Assembly: GCA_902606835.1 (NCBI GenBank)
Contig: CACLHW010000001.1
Coordinates: 1-64,000 of the forward strand
Source of the DNA: an uncultured Pelagibacteraceae bacterium
GTDB lineage: Bacteria; Pseudomonadota; Alphaproteobacteria; Pelagibacterales; Pelagibacteraceae
Direction of reading: 5' to 3'
DNA length: 64,000 bases
A model generated the notes under the pieces. It saw only the letters and a program-made list of their open reading frames with translations. It did no database searches and was not told the origin of the DNA. A program made the translations under genes and the position numbers. Positions 21,034 through 28,661 of the stretch are shown here, piece after piece; position 1 is the stretch's first letter, and every line of letters starts with the position of its first letter.

Positions 21034-22006
21034 AACCCTAGCTTTATCTAAGAAGCTTTTCCACTCTAAAGATCTTACATCCCATGAATAAATATCATTA
21101 ATTTTTTCTCTTTGTAATTTTAGTTTTTTTTTGCGTTGAGGCTGACCAAAAATTTTTAATACTATCTAAAAGAGCTTCTTGATACTTTTTTTCTAATTCT
21201 TCTGGTGTTTTTTCAAAATTTATTATTTTTCCAAATGGTGAACAGGTTTCGTTAAGAGCTCCAAGATTTGTAGTTACTACTTCGCAACCAGCAGCTAACG
21301 ATTCTATTGCAGCTATGCAACTTGTTTCTGGCCAAATACTGGGATAAGAAAAAATATGCATTTTTTTTAATTTTTCTATTATTTTTTCATTCTTTAAAAA
21401 ACCAAAGTAATTAACATTTTTTGTATTTTTACATTCATCAAAAAGTTCCTTGTAAGTTTTTCCAAGAATTGAATCAAATTTTTTTCCATAAATTATTGTA
21501 GAAGAGCAGACATTTAGCTCTACATTTTCCAAATTTAAATTTTTAAAAACTTTTAATAAAAGTTTTAGTCCTCTCCAGGGTGTAGTGTGGTAAATTAAAT
21601 TTATTTTATCTGAAGGTTTTTCAATAAAATTTATTTTTTCTATAGCATTTTTAATCACAACTGTTTTATTTCGAGGAATATGAAAATATTTTATATGCTG
21701 CTCAAGATTCCAGTTGGAGTTATATACAATCCAATCTAATTTATTTATAAATTCTTTAGAGCCCAAATTCTTGGCTTCATTCTGGTTAACAAAATGATGC
21801 ATCCAAAGAACATTAATCTTATCTTTTTCTAGCAAGTTTTGATTTGTGCTATTTAAAATGAGATTTATATCTTTAAAACTTTCATCAGGTAGAAACTTTA
21901 ATAATAATCTAAATTGACTTTCACTTCCTCCAAACGAGTCTTGAAAGGAAACAGGTCTAGATTTATCATCAGTTGCTTTTTTTAGAATTCTAGATTTTTC
22001 TTCCAC
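21022..22006 (-). CDS. Family 4 glycosyltransferase, one-base frameshift near the 3' end
   Basis: As read, the frame stops at 21098 after a tail of 302 residues, but deleting one base from the 9-base T run at 21124-21132 (A run on the coding strand) gives 327 residues ending in YSWDVRSLEWKSFLDKARVSKR, a normal-looking GT4 end with conserved Trp residues. The C-terminal domain has LIYHTTPWRGLKLLLK and SYPSIWPETSCIAAIESLAAG, the GT4 nucleotide-sugar motif. The N terminus (DSFGGSESQFRLLL) is short; the start is taken as GTG at 22006 because TAG lies upstream in frame. Function is probably sugar transfer in surface-glycan assembly. Confidence 0.8.
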
Positions 22007-22022
22007 AAATAATCTTGATAAA

Positions 22023-22616
22023 TTACTTAGCTATAAATTCTCTTAAAGTGTCAAATAATTTTGTAATGTCACCATTGTTACTTTCAATAACAGAAGCAAA
22101 CTCCTCTTTCTGAGTTCTTGCTAAGCTTAATCCTTCTATAATTAGATCTCTTATTAAGGGATTGTCGGGATTTTTAGTGTAAACTCTCCATTCAATTTTA
22201 ACCTCTGGTTTTTTGTCTGTAGCCAAAAGAACGCTTTTCACTATTGTGTATTTAGGATTTAGTACCTCTGTCCCAATGACATCAATTTTTGGATCAGAAT
22301 AGTCTGTTAGTCTAGAAGTAAAACTTTTTAAAAAATACTTTTCAAATAAAGACAAATATTCATTTAACTGATCTTCATTTAAATTTTTTCTATACTTACC
22401 TATGGAATAATAAGCGACCCCCTTAATATCAACAGTTTTCAAAGCCATTTCAGAAAGTTTTTTAGTCTTAAATTCTTTTGAGTTTGAATCAACAAGTACT
22501 TTTTTTGCCTCATCAACTATTTCAGTAATAAATTGTTTTGGATCGCTGCTGTATCCATAACTTTTTTGTGTTAATGAAAAAAGAAAAAAAATAATAATGA
22601 AAAAATTTTTTTTCAT
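22023..22616 (-). CDS. mlaC: MlaC-like phospholipid-binding protein (ABC toluene-tolerance Ttg2 family)
   Basis: A 197-residue periplasmic protein with an N-terminal signal peptide (lysines, then a Phe/Ile-rich core ending near SYGYS). The rest fits the MlaC fold: FKTKKLSEMALKTVDI, YSIGKYRKNLNEDQLNEYLSLF, and the C-terminal RDLIIEGLSLARTQKEEFASVI motif. MlaC shuttles phospholipid between the outer-membrane MlaA complex and the inner-membrane MlaFEDB transporter. It lies 17 bp after mlaA in the same orientation, so the pair is an operon; mlaFEDB is not in this window. Confidence 0.9.
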   Translation of the reverse strand: MKKNFFIIIFFLFSLTQKSYGYSSDPKQFITEIVDEAKKVLVDSNSKEFKTKKLSEMALKTVDIKGVAYYSIGKYRKNLNEDQLNEYLSLFEKYFLKSFTSRLTDYSDPKIDVIGTEVLNPKYTIVKSVLLATDKKPEVKIEWRVYTKNPDNPLIRDLIIEGLSLARTQKEEFASVIESNNGDITKLFDTLREFIAK

Positions 22617-22633
22617 AAAGTTTTTATTTTAAA

Positions 22634-23440
22634 TTAATTTTCTATCTCTTCCCAATCGCTATCGTTCTGGGTCTCAACAGTAGATGTTGAGTTTGCTATT
22701 TTTTTAGCTCTATTTTGTAGATATAAACTTTTTAAGGAAGCATAAAGATCAATAGAATTTTCTTCTAGGCTTTCAAAAGATTCAATATTTTTTGCTCTAA
22801 AATCAACTGCGCCTGTTCCTCTATAATAATAATAGTTATGTTCAGAATAAGAACTATTACCAACAACACCGTTATCTATTTCAGTGTTATGAGTTATTTG
22901 GTAAACTGGATCTATAAATATATTGCCAACTAAGCCCACTGCATCTCTAGTCGTTGTTGGACCTAATATTGGTAAAACAAAGTAGCAACCACTATCAGCT
23001 CCCCACGCTCCTAAAGTTTGGCCAAAATCTTCTTTACCTTGATCTTCAAATCCCATTCTTGTTGCTGGATCAAAAATTCCTAATATACCTGCTGTAGTGT
23101 TAATGCCAAACCTTGCTGCAGTATTTCCTGCTCTACCTAAATCTCCTTGCAATAAATTATTTGAAAACGTTAAAAGTGAACGTAAATTATCTACAGCATT
23201 ACCCGTTCCTTTTCTAATTGGAGCAGGAAGCGCTCTATAACCCTTTGCAACTGGTTTAAAAATCACTTTATCTAAAGCGTGATTAAATTTAAACATTGCT
23301 CTACTTACACCTTCAAAACATTCTTTAGCAGAAGCCTCACTTGATTTACTAAGATCTTCACTTCCTTCTGTGCCCGCAAATACAAAATTTGTTTGTAATA
23401 GAAGGGAAATAACCGTTATAAATACAAATTTTCTTATCAT
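22634..23440 (-). CDS. mlaA: MlaA/VacJ-family outer-membrane lipid-asymmetry protein
   Basis: The 268 residues match MlaA: FNHALDKVIFKPVAKGYRALPAPIR, NLRSLLTFSNNLLQGDL, RFGINTTAGILGIFDPATRMG, and EDFGQTLGAWGADSGCYFVLPILGPTTTRDAVG. MlaA extracts misplaced phospholipid from the outer leaflet. The N-terminal signal peptide ends at FVFAG with no lipobox cysteine, so unlike E. coli MlaA it is probably not a lipoprotein. The Asp/Glu-rich C terminus is variable. An AAGGA Shine-Dalgarno sequence lies 9 bases before the ATG. It is divergent from the amidase gene. Confidence 0.93.
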   Translation of the reverse strand: MIRKFVFITVISLLLQTNFVFAGTEGSEDLSKSSEASAKECFEGVSRAMFKFNHALDKVIFKPVAKGYRALPAPIRKGTGNAVDNLRSLLTFSNNLLQGDLGRAGNTAARFGINTTAGILGIFDPATRMGFEDQGKEDFGQTLGAWGADSGCYFVLPILGPTTTRDAVGLVGNIFIDPVYQITHNTEIDNGVVGNSSYSEHNYYYYRGTGAVDFRAKNIESFESLEENSIDLYASLKSLYLQNRAKKIANSTSTVETQNDSDWEEIEN

Positions 23441-23546
23441 TTAGGTTCCTTTTTGTATGTTATATATATTATTTGTTGCTAATAACTAGTTAAAATTGCA
23501 TCAACAATAAGTTGTATTTATAAAGTTTTAATGAAGATTTAACAAT

Positions 23547-24269
23547 ATGAAAATTGAAAATTATTATTCACCAAATTTTGATAGAAAAAAAAGACCACCT
23601 AATCAAATAAAAATAATAGTAATTCACTATACTGGAATGCAATCTGAACGCGAATCTATAAAAAGACTTTGTAATCCTCAATCAAAAGTTAGCAGTCACT
23701 TCGTCATTAACCGCTCTGGTAAAATTTACAGGTTAGTTGAAAACAATAAAGTAGCTTGGCATGCCGGAAAATCCTGTTGGGGAAAATTTAAAAATTTAAA
23801 TAAAAATTCAATTGGAATTGAATTGGTAAACAAGGGACATAGATTTAATTATTTAAATTTTAAAACAAAACAAATTTCAAGTTTGGTTAATCTTTGTAAG
23901 GTCTTAATTAAAAAATATAAAATTGAGAAAAAAAATATTGTTGGTCATTCTGATATTGCTCCACTAAGAAAAAAAGATCCAGGAGAGAAATTTCCATGGG
24001 GAAAATTAGCTAATAAAAAAATAGGAATTTGGCATAATTACAGGCCTAGCTTTTTAAAAAAATTTAGAAAAACTAAGATTTTAAAAAAACAAGATAAAAT
24101 CAAATTTATAAATTATTTAAAAAAAATTGGTTACTGCTTCAAAGCTAACAACAAATTTTTTTTTAATAAAACAGTAAAGGCTTTTCAAAGGCATTATAGA
24201 AAAGAACTTATTAATGGAGTAGTAGATATGGAATGCTTTATTATTAGTAAAAATTTGTCAAAAAAATAA
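23547..24269 (+). CDS. N-acetylmuramoyl-L-alanine amidase (AmpD family)
   Basis: A 240-residue zinc amidase_2 domain protein that would cleave the MurNAc-L-Ala bond of (anhydro)muropeptides. Zinc-site features are IVIHYTGMQS (first His), the substrate region SSHFVINRSGKIYRLVENNKVAWHAGKS, and GHSDIAPLRKKDPGEKFPW (second His and Asp/Lys). A C-terminal IGYCF/AVKAFQRHYRK segment resembles a peptidoglycan-binding_1 repeat. No signal peptide is visible, which favours a cytoplasmic AmpD role in wall recycling. It sits directly before rnpB and the dcw cluster. Confidence 0.9.
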   Translation: MKIENYYSPNFDRKKRPPNQIKIIVIHYTGMQSERESIKRLCNPQSKVSSHFVINRSGKIYRLVENNKVAWHAGKSCWGKFKNLNKNSIGIELVNKGHRFNYLNFKTKQISSLVNLCKVLIKKYKIEKKNIVGHSDIAPLRKKDPGEKFPWGKLANKKIGIWHNYRPSFLKKFRKTKILKKQDKIKFINYLKKIGYCFKANNKFFFNKTVKAFQRHYRKELINGVVDMECFIISKNLSKK

Positions 24270-24311
24270 TAAAAAACCCTTGATTTTTACTAATTTCTTC
24301 CTTATTAAGCC

Positions 24312-24677
24312 TTCTGCCAGACAACTGATTGGTCGCTTTTGTTGAAAAACAAGAGAGGAAAGTCCGGGCTCTATAGGAACGCGGTGCCAGATAACATCTG
24401 GCGAGGGCAACCTTAGGGATAGTGCCACAGAAAATAAACCGCCTGATCGAGGCAAGGGTGAAAAGGTGTGGTAAGAGCACACCGGTTTTTTGGTAACAAA
24501 AAACGCATGGAAAACCCCACCGGGAGCAAGACCAAATAGAGATAGCAAGGCCTTTTTGGCCGAAAACAGTTCTTAGTTAGCTATCTGGGTTGGTTGCTTG
24601 AGGCTAGGTGCGAACCTAGTCCTAGATAAATGACCAATTTAAATGACAGAACCCGGCTTATAGGTTGTCTGGCTAAC
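24312..24677 (+). ncRNA. rnpB: RNase P RNA (bacterial type A)
   Basis: The catalytic RNA of RNase P, which matures tRNA 5' ends. Conserved blocks are seen in order: GAGGAAAGTCCGGGCTC (P3/P4 5' strand), ATAGTGCCACAGAAA, AAGGGTGAAA with GTAAGAGCACACCG, CCACCGGGAGCAAGACCAAA, and ACAGAACCCGGCTTATAG (P4 3' strand). The P1 helix pairs GCCAGACAAC (24316-24325) with GTTGTCTGGC (24664-24673). Ends are set by P1 and are approximate. Several antisense reading frames across it are coincidental. It separates the amidase gene from the mraZ promoter. Confidence 0.97.
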
Positions 24678-24829
24678 AATTAATAAAATATCTACACACC
24701 CAAGATTAGAAAAATCAGCAATGTTCTTGTTTTGATTCTATAAAGATTCAAATCTGTACCTAAAAAACAACTTATAGTATTAAACTTAAAATTCACAATT
24801 TTCCTGAAAAAAGGCAAAAAATTAAGGTA

Positions 24830-24858
24830 TTGACGTATAGGTTGAAAACCCATATTAT
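24830..24858 (+). promoter_or_regulatory. Promoter of the division and cell-wall cluster
   Basis: TTGACG (24830-24835), 17 bp, TATTAT (24853-24858): five of six bases match consensus in each box with ideal spacing. Transcription would begin near 24865, giving a leader of about 90 nt before mraZ. It is the strongest promoter-like sequence I found in front of the cluster, whose later genes mostly touch or overlap. Confidence 0.65.
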
Positions 24859-24871
24859 CCCATGTATTCCC

Positions 24872-24889
24872 AAGGAGGGGGATTTAGTG
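24872..24889 (+). promoter_or_regulatory. Strong Shine-Dalgarno plus GTG in the mraZ leader
   Basis: AAGGAGGGGG (24872-24881) stands 5 bases before a GTG (24887). This would start a 48-codon frame ending at 25033 that overlaps mraZ out of frame. mraZ itself lacks a visible ribosome-binding site. The element may drive a leader peptide coupled to mraZ, or it may be the real start of a longer MraZ if one base is missing from the A run before the ATG at 24955. Undecided. Confidence 0.35.
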
Positions 24890-24954
24890 CTCAAAACAGA
24901 AAAATACATGCCGTTTCATGATTTTTTTTGGGGTGCTGCTGACTTAAAAAAAAC

Positions 24955-25419
24955 ATGTTTTTATCTACTTACGAAAACAAATTGGACAAAAAATGGAGGG
25001 TATCTGTGCCTGCAAGTTTTAGATCATATCTAAGCAGCCTTGGTTATAATGGAGTTATTTGCTACCCATCTTTTAATAATCCCTCTATAGAAGGATGTCC
25101 ACAAAATAGAATTGAAAAAATTTCAAACTCAATAGATTCATTAAATCCTTTTGAAGAAAAAAGAGATATTTTTGCTACATCAGTTTTAGCTGAAAGTGTT
25201 AATCTCCAATTTGATAGCGAAGGAAGAATATCTATACCTGATAAATTATTAAGTCATGCAAAAATAAACCAAACAATGCTTTTTGTTGGTCAAGGAGCAA
25301 CTTTCCAAATTTGGGAACCAAAACTTTTTGAAAAATTTAAAATTCAAGCTAGAAAAAAAGCTAATTTGAATAGAGCAAGTCTAAAATGGGAGTCACAATT
25401 CAAAAAGGAGGATAGATGA
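24955..25419 (+). CDS. mraZ: MraZ transcriptional regulator
   Basis: MraZ is a DNA-binding repressor of the dcw cluster built from two AbrB/SpoVT-like swapped-hairpin domains. In the 154 residues the first domain shows MFLSTYENKLDKKWRVSVPASFR and the second VNLQFDSEGRISIPDKLL. The first loop has Trp where most family members have Gly (DxKGR), a small oddity. The ATG was chosen because it gives the standard MFLSTY start. It is the first gene after the promoter at 24830 and its stop overlaps the ftsZ ATG, so mraZ and ftsZ are coupled. I could not find convincing repeated MraZ boxes upstream. Confidence 0.93.
   Translation: MFLSTYENKLDKKWRVSVPASFRSYLSSLGYNGVICYPSFNNPSIEGCPQNRIEKISNSIDSLNPFEEKRDIFATSVLAESVNLQFDSEGRISIPDKLLSHAKINQTMLFVGQGATFQIWEPKLFEKFKIQARKKANLNRASLKWESQFKKEDR
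25405..25411 (+). promoter_or_regulatory. Canonical ribosome-binding site of ftsZ
   Basis: AAGGAGG lies inside the last codons of mraZ, 4 bases before the ftsZ ATG at 25416. Such a consensus site is rare in this window, where most internal dcw genes rely on overlap coupling, and it fits the high expression FtsZ needs. Confidence 0.7.
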
Positions 25420-26912
25420 CAATTAATATAAAAGGTCCAGAATTAAGAGAGTTAAAGCCAAGAATTTTAGTTTTAGGAGTTGGAGGAGCTGGAGGAAATG
25501 CAATTAATAGTATGATCGAATCCGGATTACAAGGTGTAGAGTTTGTTGCAATCAATACGGATGCTCAAGATTTAAAAAATAATAAAGCGCATGCCAAAAT
25601 TCAAATAGGAACTAATTTAACCAAAGGACTTGGAGCGGGAGCAAAACACGATATTGGTCAAGCTGCAGCCGATGAATCTTTAAATGATATTATAGACTAC
25701 ATAAAAGGTAGTAATATGGTTTTTATAACCGCTGGAATGGGGGGTGGAACTGGTACTGGAGCATCTCATGTAATAGCGAGGGCAGCAAAAGAACTAAATA
25801 TTCTGACAGTTGGAGTTGTAACACTTCCTTTTTCTTATGAAGGTCCAAAAAGAATGAGAATAGCTTTTGAAGGATTAGAAGAATTAAAAAAACATTTAGA
25901 CACAAACATTATAGTTCCAAATCAAAATTTGTTTAAAATTATTAACGAAAAGACAACTTTTAAAAATTCTTTTGGACTATCTAATGATGTACTAAAATTT
26001 GGTGTTCAAAGCGTTACAGATTTAATGGTAAGACCAGGTTTAGTGAATTTAGATTTTGCTGATGTTGAAACCATCATGAAAGGAATGGGAAAAGCTATGA
26101 TGGGAACTGGAGAAGCAGAAGGAGAGAAAAGAGCTGAAGAAGCGACAAATGCAGCATTAATAAATCCTTTAATTGATGAATATTCTTTAAAAGGCGCCAA
26201 AGGTCTTTTGGTAAATATTACTGGTGGTAATGATTTAACTTTATTTGAAGTAGATGAAGTAGTGAACAAGATTAGAGCAGAAGTAGATCCGGAAGCAGAA
26301 TTAATTTGTGGTTCTATTGAAGATCAAAGTTTAAATGGAAAAATTAGAGTTTCTATTGTAGCCACATCTTTAGATGGTCAAGAACCAGAAAGAAAACCAA
26401 TAATAAGTATGGTGCATAGACTACATAACAGAAATTCTGGTTATTCTAGTAATCCAAATAACATCCCATCATCTAATCAGGCTGCTTTAAATGCAACAGA
26501 AGGAGCAACTGCTTTAGATATAAATGTGGTCAATGAGCAAAACCCAATAGTAGAAAATGAGATAAATCATAATGAAATTACAGAAGTTCAAACAGAAACT
26601 CAAAAAGAACCTTCCCTAGAAAACATTTCACTTGAAAATGCAGCCTATCTACAAAGTATGGAAGCCGAGTCTAATGAAGAAAACATGCCTAAATTTGAAG
26701 TAGATAGCATTGAATTAGCAACCCCAGAGCTTTTTTCTGAAAGTTCTAATGACAATTCATTTAGTCAAAGTGAAAATAAAAATGAACCTCAGATATTTGA
26801 CAATAAAACACCTAAGGAAGAATCCGAAATAAAAGAGCCAGAAATGTTCGAAGATAATAATCAGGAGGAAGACTTTGAAATACCAGCTTTTTTACGAAGA
26901 CAAAAAAATTAA
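25416..26912 (+). CDS. ftsZ: Cell-division GTPase FtsZ
   Basis: FtsZ polymerises into the cytokinetic ring. The 498 residues have the tubulin GTP signature GGGTGTGA (109-116), the VGGAGGNAI N-terminal loop, the NLDFADVETIM synergy (T7) loop and a long, acidic, poorly conserved linker from about 335 to 480. The C-terminal peptide DFEIPAFLRRQKN is the conserved FtsA-binding tail, so this is the main division FtsZ and not a truncated paralogue. Its place directly between mraZ and rsmH is unusual; in most dcw clusters ftsZ follows ftsA. Here ftsA is followed by lpxC instead. Confidence 0.97.
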   Translation: MTINIKGPELRELKPRILVLGVGGAGGNAINSMIESGLQGVEFVAINTDAQDLKNNKAHAKIQIGTNLTKGLGAGAKHDIGQAAADESLNDIIDYIKGSNMVFITAGMGGGTGTGASHVIARAAKELNILTVGVVTLPFSYEGPKRMRIAFEGLEELKKHLDTNIIVPNQNLFKIINEKTTFKNSFGLSNDVLKFGVQSVTDLMVRPGLVNLDFADVETIMKGMGKAMMGTGEAEGEKRAEEATNAALINPLIDEYSLKGAKGLLVNITGGNDLTLFEVDEVVNKIRAEVDPEAELICGSIEDQSLNGKIRVSIVATSLDGQEPERKPIISMVHRLHNRNSGYSSNPNNIPSSNQAALNATEGATALDINVVNEQNPIVENEINHNEITEVQTETQKEPSLENISLENAAYLQSMEAESNEENMPKFEVDSIELATPELFSESSNDNSFSQSENKNEPQIFDNKTPKEESEIKEPEMFEDNNQEEDFEIPAFLRRQKN

Positions 26913-26934
26913 ATGGAAAACAATAGAGAATTTT

Positions 26935-27948
26935 ATGAATGCCACCATGTCACTGGAAAAAACAAAACATTATCCAGTGATGCTAAATCAAGTATTAAGC
27001 ATTATATCCCCTCAACATGGTGGCACATTTATTGACTGTACTTTTGGTGGAGGGGGCTATTCAGAAGCCATATTAAAATTTCCACAAACTCAAGTCACAG
27101 CTATTGATAGAGACAAGCTAGTTGAAAGATTTTCAAAGCCATTAACAAAAAGGTTTCCAAAAAGATTTAATTTTTTTCAAGAAAAATTCAGCAATATAGG
27201 AAAATTAGATCAAAACAAACTTAATGCACGTGCCATAATATTTGATTTAGGTCTTTCTTCTTTTCAACTATCAGATGATAAAAGAGGTTTTTCATTTGGA
27301 TCAAAAAATTTTTTAAATATGGAAATGGGAATTAACGAATATTCTACCTATGAAGTTATAAATACTTTAGATAAGGAATATTTAGCAAAAATTATAAAAA
27401 TTTTAGGAGATGAAAAAGATGGAAAACTTATAGCTAATAAAATTGATAAGTATAGGAAAAAAAAACCTATAAAAAGTTCTGAACAATTAGCTTCTATAAT
27501 TAAGGAAGCAAAGAAAAATTATAATCGTTATAAAATAAATCCAGCAACTAAAACTTTTCAAGCAATAAGAATATTTGTAAATAAAGAACTCACCGAATTA
27601 ATTTTAGGTTTAATCGAAGCAACAAAACTTCTCTCAAATGGGGGAGTGCTTGCTGTTGTTAGTTTTCATTCTTTAGAAGACAAAATAGTAAAAAACTTTT
27701 TTAATCTTTATTCTAATTTAAAAACAAATCCTTCCAGATATCTTCCTGAAAGAAATGAAAAATCTATTTTGTTTAAAAATGTATCTAAAAAACCAATTGT
27801 GCCACATCAAGATGAAATAATTAAAAATAAACGTTCACGATCTGCAAAACTTAGATATGCGATTAGAAATGCCAATTCTTTTTTCTACCCTGAAGATTTT
27901 AAAAATAAATTCATTAAATACACAGAACTAGAGGGAGGAAAAATATGA
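26935..27948 (+). CDS. rsmH: 16S rRNA (cytosine-1402-N4)-methyltransferase
   Basis: RsmH (MraW) uses S-adenosylmethionine to methylate C1402 of 16S rRNA. It shows HYPVMLNQVLSII, the SAM-binding FIDCTFGGGGYSEAIL motif, IIFDLGLSSFQLSDDKRGFSF, and the late SFHSLEDKIVKNFF and RSRSAKLRYA blocks. The start is uncertain: ATG at 26935 follows a GAGAA sequence and is chosen; ATG at 26947 and a TTG at 26875 inside ftsZ are alternatives. It gives 337 residues, a little long but normal. The stop overlaps the ftsL-like ATG. Confidence 0.95.
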   Translation: MNATMSLEKTKHYPVMLNQVLSIISPQHGGTFIDCTFGGGGYSEAILKFPQTQVTAIDRDKLVERFSKPLTKRFPKRFNFFQEKFSNIGKLDQNKLNARAIIFDLGLSSFQLSDDKRGFSFGSKNFLNMEMGINEYSTYEVINTLDKEYLAKIIKILGDEKDGKLIANKIDKYRKKKPIKSSEQLASIIKEAKKNYNRYKINPATKTFQAIRIFVNKELTELILGLIEATKLLSNGGVLAVVSFHSLEDKIVKNFFNLYSNLKTNPSRYLPERNEKSILFKNVSKKPIVPHQDEIIKNKRSRSAKLRYAIRNANSFFYPEDFKNKFIKYTELEGGKI

Positions 27949-28655
27949 TCAACAATGATAAGTGGATAAATACTCTTCCTAGAAAAGGATCTAATTTTGA
28001 TGAAAATTTTAGCAAAATAGATCATGATATATGGATAAAAACTATTCCTGAAAAAAATACTTTTAACTCAGTAAAAAAATACACAGTAATGATGGTTTTG
28101 TTTGTAAGTGGTTTCTTTTTAGTTTCTGCCGTAAAAAATGAAACAAGGAATTTACAAAAAGAAATAAATTTTCTTAAGGCAAACATAAAAGAAGTTCAAT
28201 TCGATTTAAGCCAAGCTATTTTAGATAATGAGGTTATTACTTCCCCGGAAAATATAACAAAATTAGCCAAAGAGCATTTAAATGATGATTTAGTAACTTA
28301 TAAAAGATATCAAATTAAAAGTTTAAACAATAAAAACGAGAATGTTTCTGAGATAGATAAAATTAAGAAAGAAAAAATAAAAAGTCTTTCAAAAAGTGCA
28401 AAAGCTAAATTGGTTAAAAAAATAGAAAAGAAGAAAACAGAAATAAGAAAGCTTCAAGAGCTATATAAAAATCCGGATTCAATACCTGGTGAAATAAAAA
28501 CACAAGTTGCTAAAAAAATTGAAACTAAAAAAATTGAGTTAAAGAATCTTTATGATTCTCCGAGTCACATATTTACTTTTGAAAGAATTACCAGGTGGAG
28601 TATAGTTCAAGTTGTTAAAGTCTTTTTGGGCATGCCAGTTGTTCCGGGTAAATAG
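27945..28655 (+). CDS. ftsL: FtsL-like division protein, enlarged
   Basis: Position between rsmH and ftsI, one transmembrane segment (about 45-62, YTVMMVLFVSGFFLVSAV) and a following leucine-rich coiled coil (LQKEINFLKANIKEVQFDLSQA) ending in ENITKLAKEHL identify an FtsL-type bitopic protein that would bridge FtsQ/FtsB to FtsWI. At 236 residues it is about twice the usual length: a second Lys/Glu-rich helical stretch (about 115-190) and a tail ending GMPVVPGK are extra. GAGGGAGG stands 6 bases before the ATG. Assignment rests on context and topology, not on strong sequence identity. Confidence 0.7.
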   Translation: MINNDKWINTLPRKGSNFDENFSKIDHDIWIKTIPEKNTFNSVKKYTVMMVLFVSGFFLVSAVKNETRNLQKEINFLKANIKEVQFDLSQAILDNEVITSPENITKLAKEHLNDDLVTYKRYQIKSLNNKNENVSEIDKIKKEKIKSLSKSAKAKLVKKIEKKKTEIRKLQELYKNPDSIPGEIKTQVAKKIETKKIELKNLYDSPSHIFTFERITRWSIVQVVKVFLGMPVVPGK

Positions 28656-28661
28656 TTTTTA

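Noticed and set aside
16298-22006. Integrated mobile element at the tRNA gene
   Set aside because: No integrase, transposase, duplicated tRNA 3' end or terminal repeats were seen.
24244-24548. Minus-strand reading frames opposite rnpB
   Set aside because: They lie wholly or largely within the structured RNase P RNA and have no recognisable protein features.
24859-24954. MraZ operator repeats (TGGG-type boxes) in the leader
   Set aside because: Only scattered G runs are present; no regularly spaced repeats could be defined.
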